Assembly: GCA_014529385.2 (NCBI GenBank)
Contig: CM043955.1
Span: forward strand, 151,111,640-151,171,639
From: Adiantum capillus-veneris
Lineage: Eukaryota; Streptophyta; Polypodiopsida; Polypodiales; Pteridaceae
Reading direction: 5' to 3'
DNA length: 60,000 nucleotides
The position numbers were made by a program, and so were the translations under genes. The notes under the pieces are model-generated. The model saw nothing but the letters and a program-made list of their open reading frames with translations, was not told the DNA's origin and did no database searches. Positions 12,649 through 25,100 of the stretch are shown one piece after another. Position 1 is the stretch's first letter. Every line of letters begins with the position of its first letter.

Positions 12649-12651
12649 TCA
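12646..12651 (-). promoter_or_regulatory. Candidate readthrough stop UGA-CGG, LA-2
   Basis: ORF1 ends ..EPRST then TGA CGG TGT GAG; the frame stays open through TLKVATWNCNGSMRLDV into the endonuclease. The first Met in this frame lies after WNCNG, so starting there would lose the catalytic N-terminus. Confidence 0.5.
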
Positions 12652-13531
12652 TGTGGAGCGTGGCTCCAATATCACCACTCTTCCATCTCGGTAAAAAGCA
12701 ATCTTACCTTTTTCCCTTGCCGCTCTAATCTCTGGCATTACCTCCTGCATATGAGCTATCTGTGATAGGGTAAGGTCATCCCCGAGGAAGATGCCCGTTT
12801 TCTTAAGAGTTGGTCTCTTCTTCAAAAAGTCCTTCTTCGCTTCCATAGAGGGAAAACAAAGGATGAGTGCTCTTTCTTTCGAGGTTTCCCCCTTGCTCCC
12901 ATTTTTCTTGTTGCCCACTCTCCAAGCTCTTGAGTGCATCGGCTCATGAATCCCCATCAAAGCCATGAGTTCTTTTACCTCTTCGTCCACATTATCTTTG
13001 TCTTTAAGGTCGCAAATTCTCACGTGTAGAGAGCGCACACGCCTTCTTTGCTCCTCTTCTAGTGTCAGGTTAATTATGGTGGGTGTGGACGCAGTTGTTT
13101 CCTTGCTTTTCCCCTTCTTGGCGACCTCAATCCATTTCTCGGCCTCACCTACCTTTTGTTGAGTCTTTGTGATAACGTCCACCCAAGAGGCCGTCATTTC
13201 TTTGTGTTGCTCTTCCCCCTCTTTGATGGCTCGCACTTGTTCTTTGATCGTGTTGAGCTCTTCTATTACTGACGGTTGCAATTCTCCTTCAAGCGTGTTT
13301 CATGAGCGTGCCTCGGCGAGCTCCTTCTTGAGTGATGCAATCTCTCCGTCTTGGGTTGTCATCCGATCTCCCATTGCCGCGATCTTGCTTTCTTGAGCCG
13401 AAACACGATCCTCGAGCATTCTTATTGTCCCTCAAAGTTGGCGATTGATATTGTTTATGGTTTTGACCATTTCTTCTTTGCATTTTGAACTGCGTCTTCT
13501 AAGGGGTCGGCCTTATCACTTTGCTTCCTCA
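12649..13531 (-). pseudogene. LINE-A ORF1 protein, LA-2
   Basis: Same product as the intact LA-4 ORF1: start MRKQSDKADPLEDAVQ at 13531, coiled-coil region, SWVDVITKTQQKVGEAEKW linker, RRM-like core and IFLGDDLTLSQIAHMQEVMPE end. One or more frame breaks lie near 13280-13440; the last 210 codons (12649-13281) are open. Stop is UGA followed by CGG. Confidence 0.8.
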
Positions 13532-14938
<1,407 letters not shown>

Positions 14939-14946
14939 GAGAGAGA
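14939..14946. repeat. Short GA run at the LA-3/LA-4 junction
   Basis: GAGAGAGA between the truncated end of LA-3 and the 3' end of LA-4 (AAATGAAATGAAATG). Confidence 0.7.
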
Positions 14947-15153
14947 AAATGAAATGAAATGTTATATTAACGTCTTCAAAAGACCAAAATGACCTATGAG
15001 ACCAAAAAGTTACGATTGGTGAATCTGATACCATGTCTGAGTACGGACATTACCAAGTTACAAAGTTACCAAGTTACAAAGAACTAACACTAAAACACTA
15101 AGGCACTAAGGAGAAAGCGAATAAGGGGGGGAGGGAAGGGGGGTTTGTGGGTT

Positions 15154-18100
15154 CATATGAAATCTCCCATCGGTCGCTGTCAGATCTCATTGACTTCCTC
15201 CATGGTCAGAACTCTGTTGGGCGTCTTGCATGTCGAGCTAGAGTGATTTGTATCTTTTGTTGCAACCTTCGTCGGTAGTGGGAGACCCCCCGAGGTCGTG
15301 GACATCTGGATCTGCCAAGTTCAGTGGCTCTGTCAAGCAGTGTACCTCTAGTATGAGTAGGTTGTAATGACTGCTCTGTTTGCTCTCCTCTGTCTGGTGT
15401 AAAGAACTCTGTGATTCGTCTCTGAGACTGTCTTTCCCCTGATGTCCTCAGCAAGCTCTCCCTAAGTCTGCGCAGCTCTAGCAAGAACAATCCGAGACAC
15501 TTCTGATCCTTGTATCTCATGACTCTAGAAAGAGGTCCGAACCCTGCTCTGAACAAGCAGTGGAAGCGTCCGCGTATCTCATAGTATGCCGGGCAGTGGC
15601 ATGTGTAGTGCAGTTTTGTCTCTGGCTCTAAGTTACATAGGTGACATATCTTGGCCCCTGCCGGCACCCCTCGGAATCGGCCAGTCTCTATCTGGAGCTG
15701 ATGTGAGGATGTGCGTATCTGTCCAATAGCGCATCTTATCCCATGAGATAAGTGTGTATCCATGTATGGTGGCCTAGTCACAAAGCCGTCCTCCGTGAGT
15801 TGGAGAAGATGCTCTCTGTAGAAGGCCATCTTCGTGCCCAACTCCTGTGTCGGCTGTATCCATGTGCTCTTGGTGTTTAGTTGAATCAAATCCTGACGTA
15901 TGAGCCTGGTGATCTCTGTCCATGTGAGAGACAAGGAGGGTGCATCCAAGGAGTATTGAAGCGGAGGTAATCTATCCATATTGAGACCATCCGACTGGAA
16001 CCATGATGTCATTTGTTCGTACCAACATGCTGTATCGCCTTGTGAGCTAGTTGTCGAGATGACTCCAGGGCAAGCCGAGCGTATCTGTCTCTGGGGAGAT
16101 CCCATAAACCGTGCATAAAGGAAACTGATCTCGTCAGTGCCTCCACCACGAGGGGGGGGGCGGCTAGCTCGGCTCGGATAATCTCATGTGGTACTGAGGC
16201 CTTAGCCCGAATCATCCGAGCGATCATAGAGACCAGAGGCCTCTCCATACATCTCCATCCCTCTGTATTACCAGATCTCCCATGGTGGTCTACTGAGGGT
16301 CCCCATACCTGAACTCCATAGAGCATAGCTGGAGTCACTAGAGTGTCAAAGAGCCTTAGCTTTGTTCGCGGTTCCTGAAACTGAACCTGCGAACACATTC
16401 TCTCCAGTCCTCCCAAAGCTGCATATGCTCTCGTCAGTCTAGTCTCTGAGCTCTCCTTAGTGAAAACATCGGTCCACTGAATACTACCCCAAGATAGGTA
16501 TATGCATCTGTGTACTCCACAGTCTCCTGCCATACATAAATGTGGGTGCCGACCTCCTGATCCACTGTGGTGTGGTGTTGAACACCATAACCTTGGTTTT
16601 TCCTAGATTGACCGACAATCCACTGTCACAAGCAAATGTATGCAGAGCATCCAAATGATGTTGCATCCCCTCTGGGGAGTTTGAAATCAGCACAATATGA
16701 TCAACATATAGTAACAGCGGAATCCATGTCCCTACTAGCTGAGCCCCCCTGTCTCCCCGCCGCTCTACATAGTCTGAAAACTCATCCACTTACATCCCAA
16801 AAAGAGTCAGGGATAGTGGGCATCCCTGCTTTACTCCAATAGTAGAGTGGACCATGTCAGACATTCCCTCAGTGGTGCGTACCCGTCCCATCACTGTCCT
16901 GTATAGAGCTAGAATACCCCCTATCAGCTCTATAGGCACACCCATGTCCTGTAGTCTGTGTATAAGTCTGGCTCTCGGCACTGTGTCAAAAGCTTTGCGG
17001 AAATCCACAAAGCTACAATAGATTCTCTTGCCATGGTGTCTACCCTCCTCAATAATAGCCCTGAGTGTCAGAATATGGTCAAGAGTGGAGAAACCTCTCC
17101 TGAAACCTGCTTGCCCTGGTGCTCTTATTCCCTCTCGCTCTACCCATCTACTCAGCTCCTGCTCAAGGACGGATGCATACAACCTAGCTAATGTGTGGCC
17201 AATCATGATGGTGCGATAATTCGCGGGAATCATGGGATTTCCTGACTTGAAAATAGGCACAATCGTAGACATACTCCAGGTCTCTGAGAAGCCTTCATAC
17301 ATGGCTCGATTAAACATCATAGCCAAGAGCTCTGCAAGCATATCCTTGGCATGGATGAAGTGCTCTGCTACCGGACCATCATGATCATGCGCTCTCCTTG
17401 TCTTCATCCTGTCAATGGCTTTCCTTACCCTCTCGGCAGTAAAGAAAGAACATGTCTCTGGGCATGTCTCTAGTGGGTCCGGCAGAGGTGGTTGCCCTGA
17501 TGCTGTGTTAGAGAGATGTGGCATATTCCCCCCATGTCTCAGTGGAGGTGACTGCGGGTGGTGGTGAATGCTCGTGGAATAGCCTCCATGCTTCGCCTGA
17601 GTCCTGACTTATAAATAGCTGATATAGATCCCGCTCTAGCTGAGATCGATAGGCCCTTTTCTTTCGTCGCACTAGGCGGCGAAAGATAATCCGTGACTGT
17701 CGATGTGCAGTAATACCCGTGAGCACTTCCCTCTGTAGTTTGATCCTCGTCTCTTTGCACTCCTCATCATACCAACTGTTCTGGAGCATGTTCCCAGATC
17801 ATCTCCGTGTGGGTTGGCTGTGGGGGTATGCCTCTGATGTTGCATCATGGAGCGTCTCTGTCAAAATCTGAGTGAGTTCATCTAGTGGCCGTCCTGGCTC
17901 CTGAGTGCATAGCTGCCTGTATATCTCATCCATATACACAGAATCCGTCTCCCTCATGAAGGTATACCGAGTGTGTATGGGGACCCCACCTAATGGAACT
18001 GTGCTGAATTGAAAGGTCAAGTGAAAGACACGATAGCATGATCAACTGCTACTCCAACTGGCCTAGTGCCGACCATAAAATCCTGAAAGAATGGGATGAG

Positions 18101-18846
18101 ACCTGGCTTGGCCATAACATAATCCACTGTGCTTGCACCATGTCGGTGTGGAAAGCAAGTAAAAGCTCCGGTTGTCGAAAATCTTTGTAGGCCATTCACA
18201 ATGGCCAATCTGTGTGCGGTTCCCATATCTATCAAGTATCTACCATACTCAGTGTATTCCTCATCTTGTGATAGTTTGGATAGACCCATCTCTGTGACGT
18301 CCAGCTCCCTGAGCATCTCTTCGGAAGTATCATAAAATATTGTCTGGTGGTGGTGGGCAGTCCTGGCATTGAAATCCCCTAGTATGATAATGTCACCATC
18401 CTTGGAAAACTCCCATGTGTCATTATCCAAATAGCAAAGGGGGATTGTCCTCTAGGTGATGCATATACTGACGTACTAGGAGGAAAGTAACAAATAGCAA
18501 TGTAGAGGTATCTGCCCGTCTCTGCCTTGAGCCTCACCCACATGTACCTAGCCTGTTGATCCTTGCGTGCTATATATATCATTGGTTGCAGTTCCTCCCT
18601 GAATAGAACTGCCACTCCCCTTGAGCCCCGTCCTCGATGCTCCGATCTGGTCTCTTGTCTACAGGCTGTCTCCCATCTATATCCGCTCACCTGTGGCATG
18701 GATTGTCCCGGTGCTTGATGCATCTCAGAGTAGAAAATGATGTCTCTCCCCATAAAGCTATCCTCAAAGGCCCCTACATCAAGATGGAGTGACCCGTTAC
18801 AATTCTAGGTTGCCATCTTTAGTGTGGTCCCATAGGTCTCGCACCG
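15154..18846 (-). pseudogene. LINE-A ORF2 (endonuclease-reverse transcriptase), LA-4
   Basis: Endonuclease from 18846: the N-terminal WNCNG motif has TAG in place of Trp; GDFNAR and STVDYV are present. RT 16790-17789 includes NYRTIMIGHTLARLYASVLEQ, GQAGFRRGFSTLDHI and FVDFRKAFDTVP; a TAA at 16787-16789 replaces a Tyr codon found in LA-5. The catalytic box (16697-16708) reads YVDH instead of YADD. The C-terminal finger CHLCNLEPETKLHYTCHC is intact at about 15600-15650. At least five frame breaks. Not functional. Confidence 0.85.
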
Positions 18847-18849
18847 TCA
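18844..18849 (-). promoter_or_regulatory. Candidate readthrough stop UGA-CGG, LA-4
   Basis: ERLSA then TGA CGG TGC GAG ACC, same frame as the endonuclease. In this copy the Trp of WNCNG is TAG, a second and evidently mutational stop 13 codons downstream. Confidence 0.5.
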
Positions 18850-19701
18850 TGCGGAGAGTCGCTCCAATATCACCACCTTTCCATCCCTGTAAAAGGCAAT
18901 CTTCCCCTTTTCCCTTGCTGCTCTTATTTCCGGCATTACTTCTTGCATATGAGCAATCTGTGAGAGGGTGAGGTCATCTCCAAGAAAGATGCCCGTCTTC
19001 TTTAGAGTCGCTCTCTTCTTCAAGAAGTCTTTCTTCGCTTCCATGGAGGGGAAGCGGAGAATGAGTGCCCTTTCCTTCGAGGTTTCTCCGTTGCTCCCAC
19101 TTTTCTTAGTGCCCACTCTCCAAGCCCCTGTATGCGTCTGCTTGTTGACCACCATCAAGGTCATGAGTTCTTTCACCTCTTTATCTACATTATCTTGGTC
19201 TCTAAGGCCACATACCCTTACGTGTAAGGCTCGCACACGTCTCCTTTGCTCCTCTTCGAGTGTCAGGTTGATGATGGTTGGTGTGGGGGTGGGAGTTATT
19301 TCCTTGCCTTTCCCTTTCTTGACAATCTCGATCCAATTTTCGGCCTTTTCTGCTTTCTGTTGGGTCTTTGTGATGACATCTACCCACGAGGTGGCCCGTA
19401 CTTGTTCCTTGATCGTGTTAAGCTCTTCAATGACAGAGGGTTGAAGTTCTCTCTCTTCGAGGACATTCTGCGATCGCACCTCTGCAAGCTCTTTCTTGAG
19501 TAGTGCGATTTCCTCATCTTGGGCCTTCACGCGATCTTCGAGTATACGTATCGTGCTTTCTTGTGCTGCCACGCGTGCGTCGAAGCCGTTAATAGTACCT
19601 AAGAGGTGGCAGTTGATCTTGCAGATGGACTTGCTCAGTTCTTCTTTGCATTTTTGGATGGCATCCTCCATCGGGTCATCCTTGCTATTCGGCTTTCTCA
19701 T
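18847..19701 (-). CDS. LINE-A ORF1 protein, LA-4 (open, 284 aa)
   Basis: The only uninterrupted ORF1 in the window. Residues about 1-20 are polar (MRKPNSKDDPMEDAIQ). Residues about 45-105 have heptad-like spacing (RILEDRVKAQDEEIALLKKELAEV), a likely trimerising coiled coil. SWVDVITKTQQKAEKAENW follows, then an RRM-like domain (RALHVRVCGLRD; ALILRFPSMEAKKDFLKKR) and an L1-ORF1 CTD-like end (IFLGDDLTLSQIAHMQEVMPE..KGKIAFYRDGKVVIL). By family knowledge such proteins bind LINE RNA and act as nucleic acid chaperones in the RNP. Start chosen because MRK is shared with LA-2. The stop is UGA-CGG with ORF2 in the same frame. Confidence 0.8.
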   Translation of the reverse strand: MRKPNSKDDPMEDAIQKCKEELSKSICKINCHLLGTINGFDARVAAQESTIRILEDRVKAQDEEIALLKKELAEVRSQNVLEERELQPSVIEELNTIKEQVRATSWVDVITKTQQKAEKAENWIEIVKKGKGKEITPTPTPTIINLTLEEEQRRRVRALHVRVCGLRDQDNVDKEVKELMTLMVVNKQTHTGAWRVGTKKSGSNGETSKERALILRFPSMEAKKDFLKKRATLKKTGIFLGDDLTLSQIAHMQEVMPEIRAAREKGKIAFYRDGKVVILERLSA

Positions 19702-19768
19702 GATTGAAAGGCCGCGACAAAGGGGGGGGGGAGAGGGGGTACTGGAGAGAGAAAGAGTCGCGTTTTTT

Positions 19769-20010
19769 TTTTTTTCTCTCTCTACGTCCCTTTTTTTTCT
19801 CTCTCTTTACGTGGATAGGCCTATTCTCTCTCTACGCTCTCGGATTTTTTCTCTCTACGTATTCTCTCTCTACCCCTCAAATCCATCCACTCTCTCTCTA
19901 GGTCTAAATGTCTTTCTCTCTCTCTACGCTAGGAAAGACCACTCTCTCTACGTTACAACTCCCTCATCTCTCTACGCTCGTGCAAAAGGGGCCATTCTCT
20001 CTCTACGCCC
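19769..20010. repeat. TCTCTCTCTACG motif cluster in the LA-4 5' UTR
   Basis: About ten irregularly spaced copies of CTCTCTCTA, most followed by CG, within ~240 bp (+ strand). In LINE sense this is CGTAGAGAGAGA. Not seen in LA-1, LA-2 or LA-5. Confidence 0.8.
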
Positions 20011-20216
20011 GGGGGCCGGGGGGGGGGAAAAGCAAAGGTTAGGTTTTCGGGGAGCGGGTTGCAGAGCGCGCGAGGGCGGGTGCAGAGCAGCCGCGAGCAG
20101 GGGGGGTGCAGAACAGAGGGAGAGAGAGAGAGGGAGCGGGAGCGCAGGGGCAGGGGTGCGGGTGCGGGGCGGGAGAGGGAGAGATTCACCTGCGCAGGGG
20201 CAGCAGCGCGGGGGGG

Positions 20217-20297
20217 GAGAGGAAGCGGGAGCACAGGGGCAGCAGCGGGGGGCGAGAGGAAGCGGGAGCACATGGGCAGCAGAGGAAGCGGGAGAGA
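20217..20297. repeat. ~36-bp tandem repeat, 5' end of LA-4
   Basis: Units of GAGGAAGCGGGAGCACAGGG plus a GCAGCAGCG.. tail repeat about three times before the GA junction. Tandem monomers at a LINE 5' end often carry promoter activity in L1 elements; that role is inferred here. Confidence 0.7.
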
Positions 20298-20299
20298 GA
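20292..20299. repeat. Short GA run at the LA-4/LA-5 junction
   Basis: GAGAGAGA between the 5' end of LA-4 and the 3' end of LA-5 (AATGAAATGTTATATTAACG). Confidence 0.7.
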
Positions 20300-21971
20300 A
20301 ATGAAATGTTATATTAACGTCTTCAAAAGGCCAAAGTGACCTATGAGACCAAAAAGTTACAATGTGGTGGATCTGATACAAAGTCAGAGTAACAAGATGA
20401 CAAAATGACAAAATAAAATACTACGGAATCCTAAACTGCTAGGTGTGGACTAAGCAGCTAAACAACTAGCTGGGATAGGTAAATCACAGGAGATCCAGCA
20501 TCGGTCGCTGGCGGATCTCATCAATCTCCTCCATGGTCAGTAGTCTGATCGGGCGTCGTGCATGTCGAGCCAAAGTGATCCGGATCCTCTGATGCAGCCT
20601 CCGTCGATGCTGTGTAGTCCTCCGCAGTTGTGGGCGTCTGGATCTCCCTAGCTCAGTCGCTCGGTCGATTAGTATGCCTCTGGTGTAAAGCGACGGGCTC
20701 TGCTGTGGTAGTAACTCCTCCGGGTGTCCAGTGGCAGCTCTAAAGAAGTCTGTGATCTGTCTCTGAGACTGGCTAGCCTCTCCTCTCATCAGGCTCTCTC
20801 TCTGTGTCTGCGCAGCTCGAGCAAAAACAAACCCAGGCATCTCTGATCCTCGTACCGCATGACTCTAGCGAATGGTCCAAAGCCCTCTCTGAACAAGCAA
20901 TGGAAGCGACCTCGTATCTCGTAGTAGACGGGGCAGTGGCATGTGTAGTGCAACTCTGTCTCAGGCTCGATGTCACACAGGGGGCATGTCCTGGCCTCTG
21001 CTGGTATTCCGTTGTTTCTCCCGGTCTCGATCCGCAGTTGGTGTGAAGATGTGCGAATCTGGCCAATAGCACATCGTATTCCATGAGACAAGTGGGTGTC
21101 CATGTAGCTGGGCCTCGTCACAAAACCATCCTCCGTAAGCTGGAGGAGATGCTCTCTGTAGAAAGCCATCTTCGTGCCTAGCTCTTGTGCTGGTTGTATC
21201 CATGTCCTCTTGGTGTCTAGCTGAGTCAAATCTTGGCGAATGAGCCTGGTTACCTCGGACTGTGTAAGAGTCAAAGAGGGCGCATCCAGTGAGTACTGGA
21301 AGGGGGGCAATCTGTCTATGCTGAACCCATGCATCTGAAACCATGATGTCATCTCCCCGTACCAGCATGCTGTATTTCCCTACATGGCTAACTGTCGAGA
21401 GGACTCAAGTGCAAGGCGTGCATATCTTATCTGTCTTTGGGAACTTCCCATATGCGGTGCATGAAGGAGACAGATCTGGTGAGCGCCTCAACCACCAGTG
21501 GGGGGGCAGCTAGCTCTACTTGTACAATAGCACGTGGTACTAAAGCCTTGGCTCTAATGAGCCGCGAGATCATAGAGACCAAAGGCTTCTCCATGTCCCC
21601 CCATCCATCACTGCGGCCCGTCCTCCCATGATGATCCAGTGAAGGTCCACAAATCTCAGCTCCATAAAGCAATGCAGAAGCCACTAGAGTGTCAAAGAGC
21701 CAGAGCTTCGTTCGAGGCTCCTGAAACTGAACCTGTGAACACATCCTTTCCAATCTACCCAATGCTGCATGGGCTCTGGTCAATCTAGTCTCTGCTGCCC
21801 TCCTTAATGAAAATGCTGGCCCACTAAAAACCACTCCAAGGTAAGTGTAAGCATCTTTATACTCCACCTTCTCCTGGCCGTATGTGAAGGCAGGTGTTGA
21901 TCTCCTAATCCACTGTGGGGTGGTATTAAATACCATGACCTTGGTTTTACCAAGGTTTACGGACAAACCAC
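20300..21971 (-). mobile_element. LINE-A copy LA-5, 3' half (split by LINE-B1)
   Basis: 3' UTR (20300-20483), ORF2 C-terminus (stop at 20484) and the RT thumb region up to the LINE-B1 insertion. The matching 5' half resumes at 28943. The shared target duplication ACGGACAAACCAC (21959-21971 and 28943-28955) proves the two halves were one element. Confidence 0.9.
20484..21971 (-). pseudogene. LINE-A ORF2 C-terminal half, LA-5
   Basis: From VNLGKTKVMVFNTTPQWI through LGVVFSGPAFSLRRAAETRLTRA, TRPSYMDTHLSHGIRCAIGQ, the CPLCDIEPETELHYTCHC finger, and the end MEEIDEIRQRPMLDLL. Frame breaks lie near 21430, 21000 and 20800. Together with 28943-31190 this is the best preserved ORF2 of the array. Confidence 0.85.
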
Positions 21972-22119
21972 TTTTTTTTTTTTCCGAGAAAAAGATCCTT
22001 CTATTAGTTAATGAAAGCTGCCCATAGGGCTACATCCACCTCTGCAAGAGAGGGCTACAACAAACATGATGGGGAGACTCTCCCAATGAAAAAAACAGCA
22101 TATATACAATGGGGCTAAA

Positions 22120-25100
22120 TCAAGAGATGGGAGGAGGGAAAAGCCACACAGGTGGACAATAGTGCCATCTGAGCACCCCCTGGACCATGGAGTAAAACGG
22201 CCCAGGGCGCCAGAGACGAAGGAAAGCCTCGCGGCGCTCCCGCATGCGGTTGGAGCTGCCCTGTAGTCCCTCAAGCTGTCCTCTGAGAGTGTGGATCAGC
22301 TCTAGCCAAGAGTCACGAACAGTCTCCGCTGGTGGTACAAGGCGAGCCTCAAAGATGCGGAAACAACGGGCCCGCCAGATGAACCAGAGAGCTAGGCCGC
22401 TGATGAGCTCCCAACACTCCGCTCTCTCACTGCTCCACTCCTGTGGAGTAAGGTCTGTAGCAGGCTGGAGTGTAGGTCGACCCCCCTGTATCATTATCAT
22501 CCTGCTGGTGGAAGATAGCTCAAACTGAAGTGCCGGGCCCGTGAGGGTGGACCAAGCCGCCGCCCCCCAACTGTACTGTCGAGCCGTGGAGAGGGCAGGC
22601 ATCAGCCGAAGAACTCGTAGCCACACCTGCTAGGCCGAGGGGCAGTCCCAAAGACAGTGTCGCTGACTCTCCACCAACTGGTCACAGGCTGTACATGCGG
22701 CCGAGAGACCACTATGTACAAGCCAGCTCCCTACTGCTGTGGCTCTGTGTGCAACCAACCACTGGAACAAGGTGACGCGCCTCGGCTGTCTGGAGTCCCA
22801 CAGCCTCTGCCAAAAAGCTGCCAAGAACTCAACTGTGAGACCCTCCTCTTGCCAATGACGTGCTGCAGCGGGGCGGGCCTCTCTCTGTGCTGCAAGTATA
22901 TGACGTCCAAGCCGAACAGTGTACTGAAAGAAAGGGACTCCTGGGCAGTCTGCAGAAGAGAATGGGTCCCTCCATAGCCACTCCCTAGGATCCCACTGTA
23001 CTCGTGCCAGTGGACAGCACTCCCAAGCCCATAGCCTCCAGTGTCCTGTCTCAAGAGCTGCTGGGTTAGGGTCTATGACGCAATTCCTCCCACAGATGCC
23101 CACAACTCGGATCCTCTGGAAACAACACTCTGCTACCTGCGGGGCCTCTACTGCAACTCTCTGTAATCGTCCCCCACCCTGAAGCTCGAAGAACAGGGCT
23201 GGGACAGTCTCTGAGCAAGCCCTGACTGAAATGAGAACCTCCAGTCGTGTGAAGGCTCCCATCCACCGGGGTGCTACTGGCTCGAGAGACGTGAGCCAAT
23301 CAGCTGGAACTGACTCTGAGATGTCCTGACACATGCTCTGAACCCCTCTCATGCCCTGTAGCTGGACAACCTGCACCTCCTCTGACAAACCTGTGAACTC
23401 TAGCCAGTCACCTAGAGAGCGCGCTGGACCTGCTGCCATGGGACCCCAAGAAACATGAGGCCTACTCCCAACCAAGTGGCCTCTCTGAGTGCTAACCATG
23501 GGGTTCCAGACGAGGGGCTGCCGTAGGCGCTCCTCCGTGCACGTCGGCTGCCGCTGCTCTAGGCCACGCCGCAATAGCTCCCAAGAACGAAGCAAACTCA
23601 CAGCGAATCGGTCCTCCAGTCTCCTGCTCAAACCAACTCGGCGCAACTCTGTAAAGATCCATCTGGTCGAAGGTTGCCAAGGGCCTCCTGACTGAGGCAC
23701 CCTGGCACGAAGCCTCTGCAACAAGAACTCCTTCCAGGGCTCCTCGCCTGGAAGTCCTCCTCTGACGACGAACTTCCCAAGAAGGGCTCTGCTCTGCTGT
23801 GCTGGATCAATGATCCCAAGCCCTCTCTGAGAACAAGGAAGTGTGATGACCGACCAAGCCACCTTGGCTCGGGCAATCTGAGTGTCGCGACCAGACCAAA
23901 GGAAGTTCCTGATCAACCTCTCTACCTGGCTGATGCAAGAACTCGAGAAGATCCAGCAAGAAGTGATGTACCACATAGTCACCAACAACTCCTGGTTGGC
24001 AACTACTACTCTACCAGCCAGCGAAAGTCGTGCTGAGCTCCAATGTAACAGCTTTCTCCTGATGGACCGGAGAAGAGGAGCAATCTGCTGCTCGGGGGAC
24101 AAATCCAAACCAACCTGACAACCCAAGTACCGAACTGCAGTCCCTGGAGGAATCCACCTGAAACCCTCTCCTGGCATCCAATCTGGCTCAGGAGCACTAC
24201 CAACTGAGAAAGCCACTGTCTTTATCCAGTTGATCAGTGCACCCAATGCACAGCAGAAGGTCTCCAAGGCCTGCCCACATTTGTGTAAATTGGCCTCCTG
24301 GCCCTCTAAGTACAAGGCTGAGTTGTCGGCAAACTCAGCGTCCAGAAGCTCATCTCCCCGTATAGGGAGTGCTAAGCCCCTCAAACCAACCTGCTGTGAC
24401 ACCAAAAATCTGCTCATGGCCTCCGCATAGAACAGAAAGAGAAAGGGGGCAAGAGGACAACCCTGTTTGACCGATCGTGTGAGCATGAAGCGCTCACCTC
24501 TACCTCCTGCCAAAAGCACCTGACTGTGGGCCTGCCTGTACAAAGCTGACACCCCTCTGATCCAAGTCTCTGAGAAGCCCATCCTACGTAGCGTGCCCTC
24601 TAGAAAGTCCCAGTCAACTCTGTCGTATGCCTTCTCAAAATCGAGAAGAAGAATCACAAGGTCCTCCCCACGGAGCCGTGCAAGGGCAGAAGCCTCCCAA
24701 AAAGTGAAGATGTTGTCAAGGATACTGCGCTCCTTGACAAAACCTGTCTGAGTCCCATGTATAAGGCTCTCCAAAAGTGGCTGAATCCTCAAACTCAGAG
24801 CCTTGGCAAGAATTTTGTAGGCTGAGTTGAGAATGGTGATGGGACGCCACTGTCGAATCTCATCCAAGGAGCCACCCTCCTTTGGAATGAGGTAAATCAA
24901 GCCCTCACTCATGCTATCCGGCATCACTCCTGTGTGTAGAATGTACTGAAAGGCACTACAAAGATCTGGGCCAAGCAGGTCCCATTACTCCAAGAAGAAG
25001 GTGAAAGTCAGCCCATTCTCACCTGGACAGCTACCACGAGGGAGGGCCCTAAGGGCCGTGTGCAGCTCCTCAAGTTGAAGAGGTAACTCAAGCCTCTGCC

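Larger units (their letters stand above)
14947..20291 (-). mobile_element. LINE-A copy LA-4 (full-length)
   Basis: About 5.3 kb, minus strand: 5' UTR 19702-20291, ORF1 18847-19701 (open), UGA-CGG, ORF2 about 15154-18846 (broken), 3' UTR 14947-15153. It meets GA runs at both ends. Its 5' UTR differs from LA-2 and holds two repeat systems (see separate entries). Confidence 0.85.

Noticed and set aside
12649-12651. The ORF1 stop as an ordinary nonsense mutation
   Set aside because: The same UGA-CGG with the same frame relation occurs in four copies that otherwise carry different lesions. Common descent alone could still explain it, so the readthrough claim stays an inference.
22244-22528. Plus-strand ORFs opposite LINE-B1 (and similar ones at 23489, 25820, 27713)
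   Set aside because: Shadows of the minus-strand LINE reading frames with no domain similarity.
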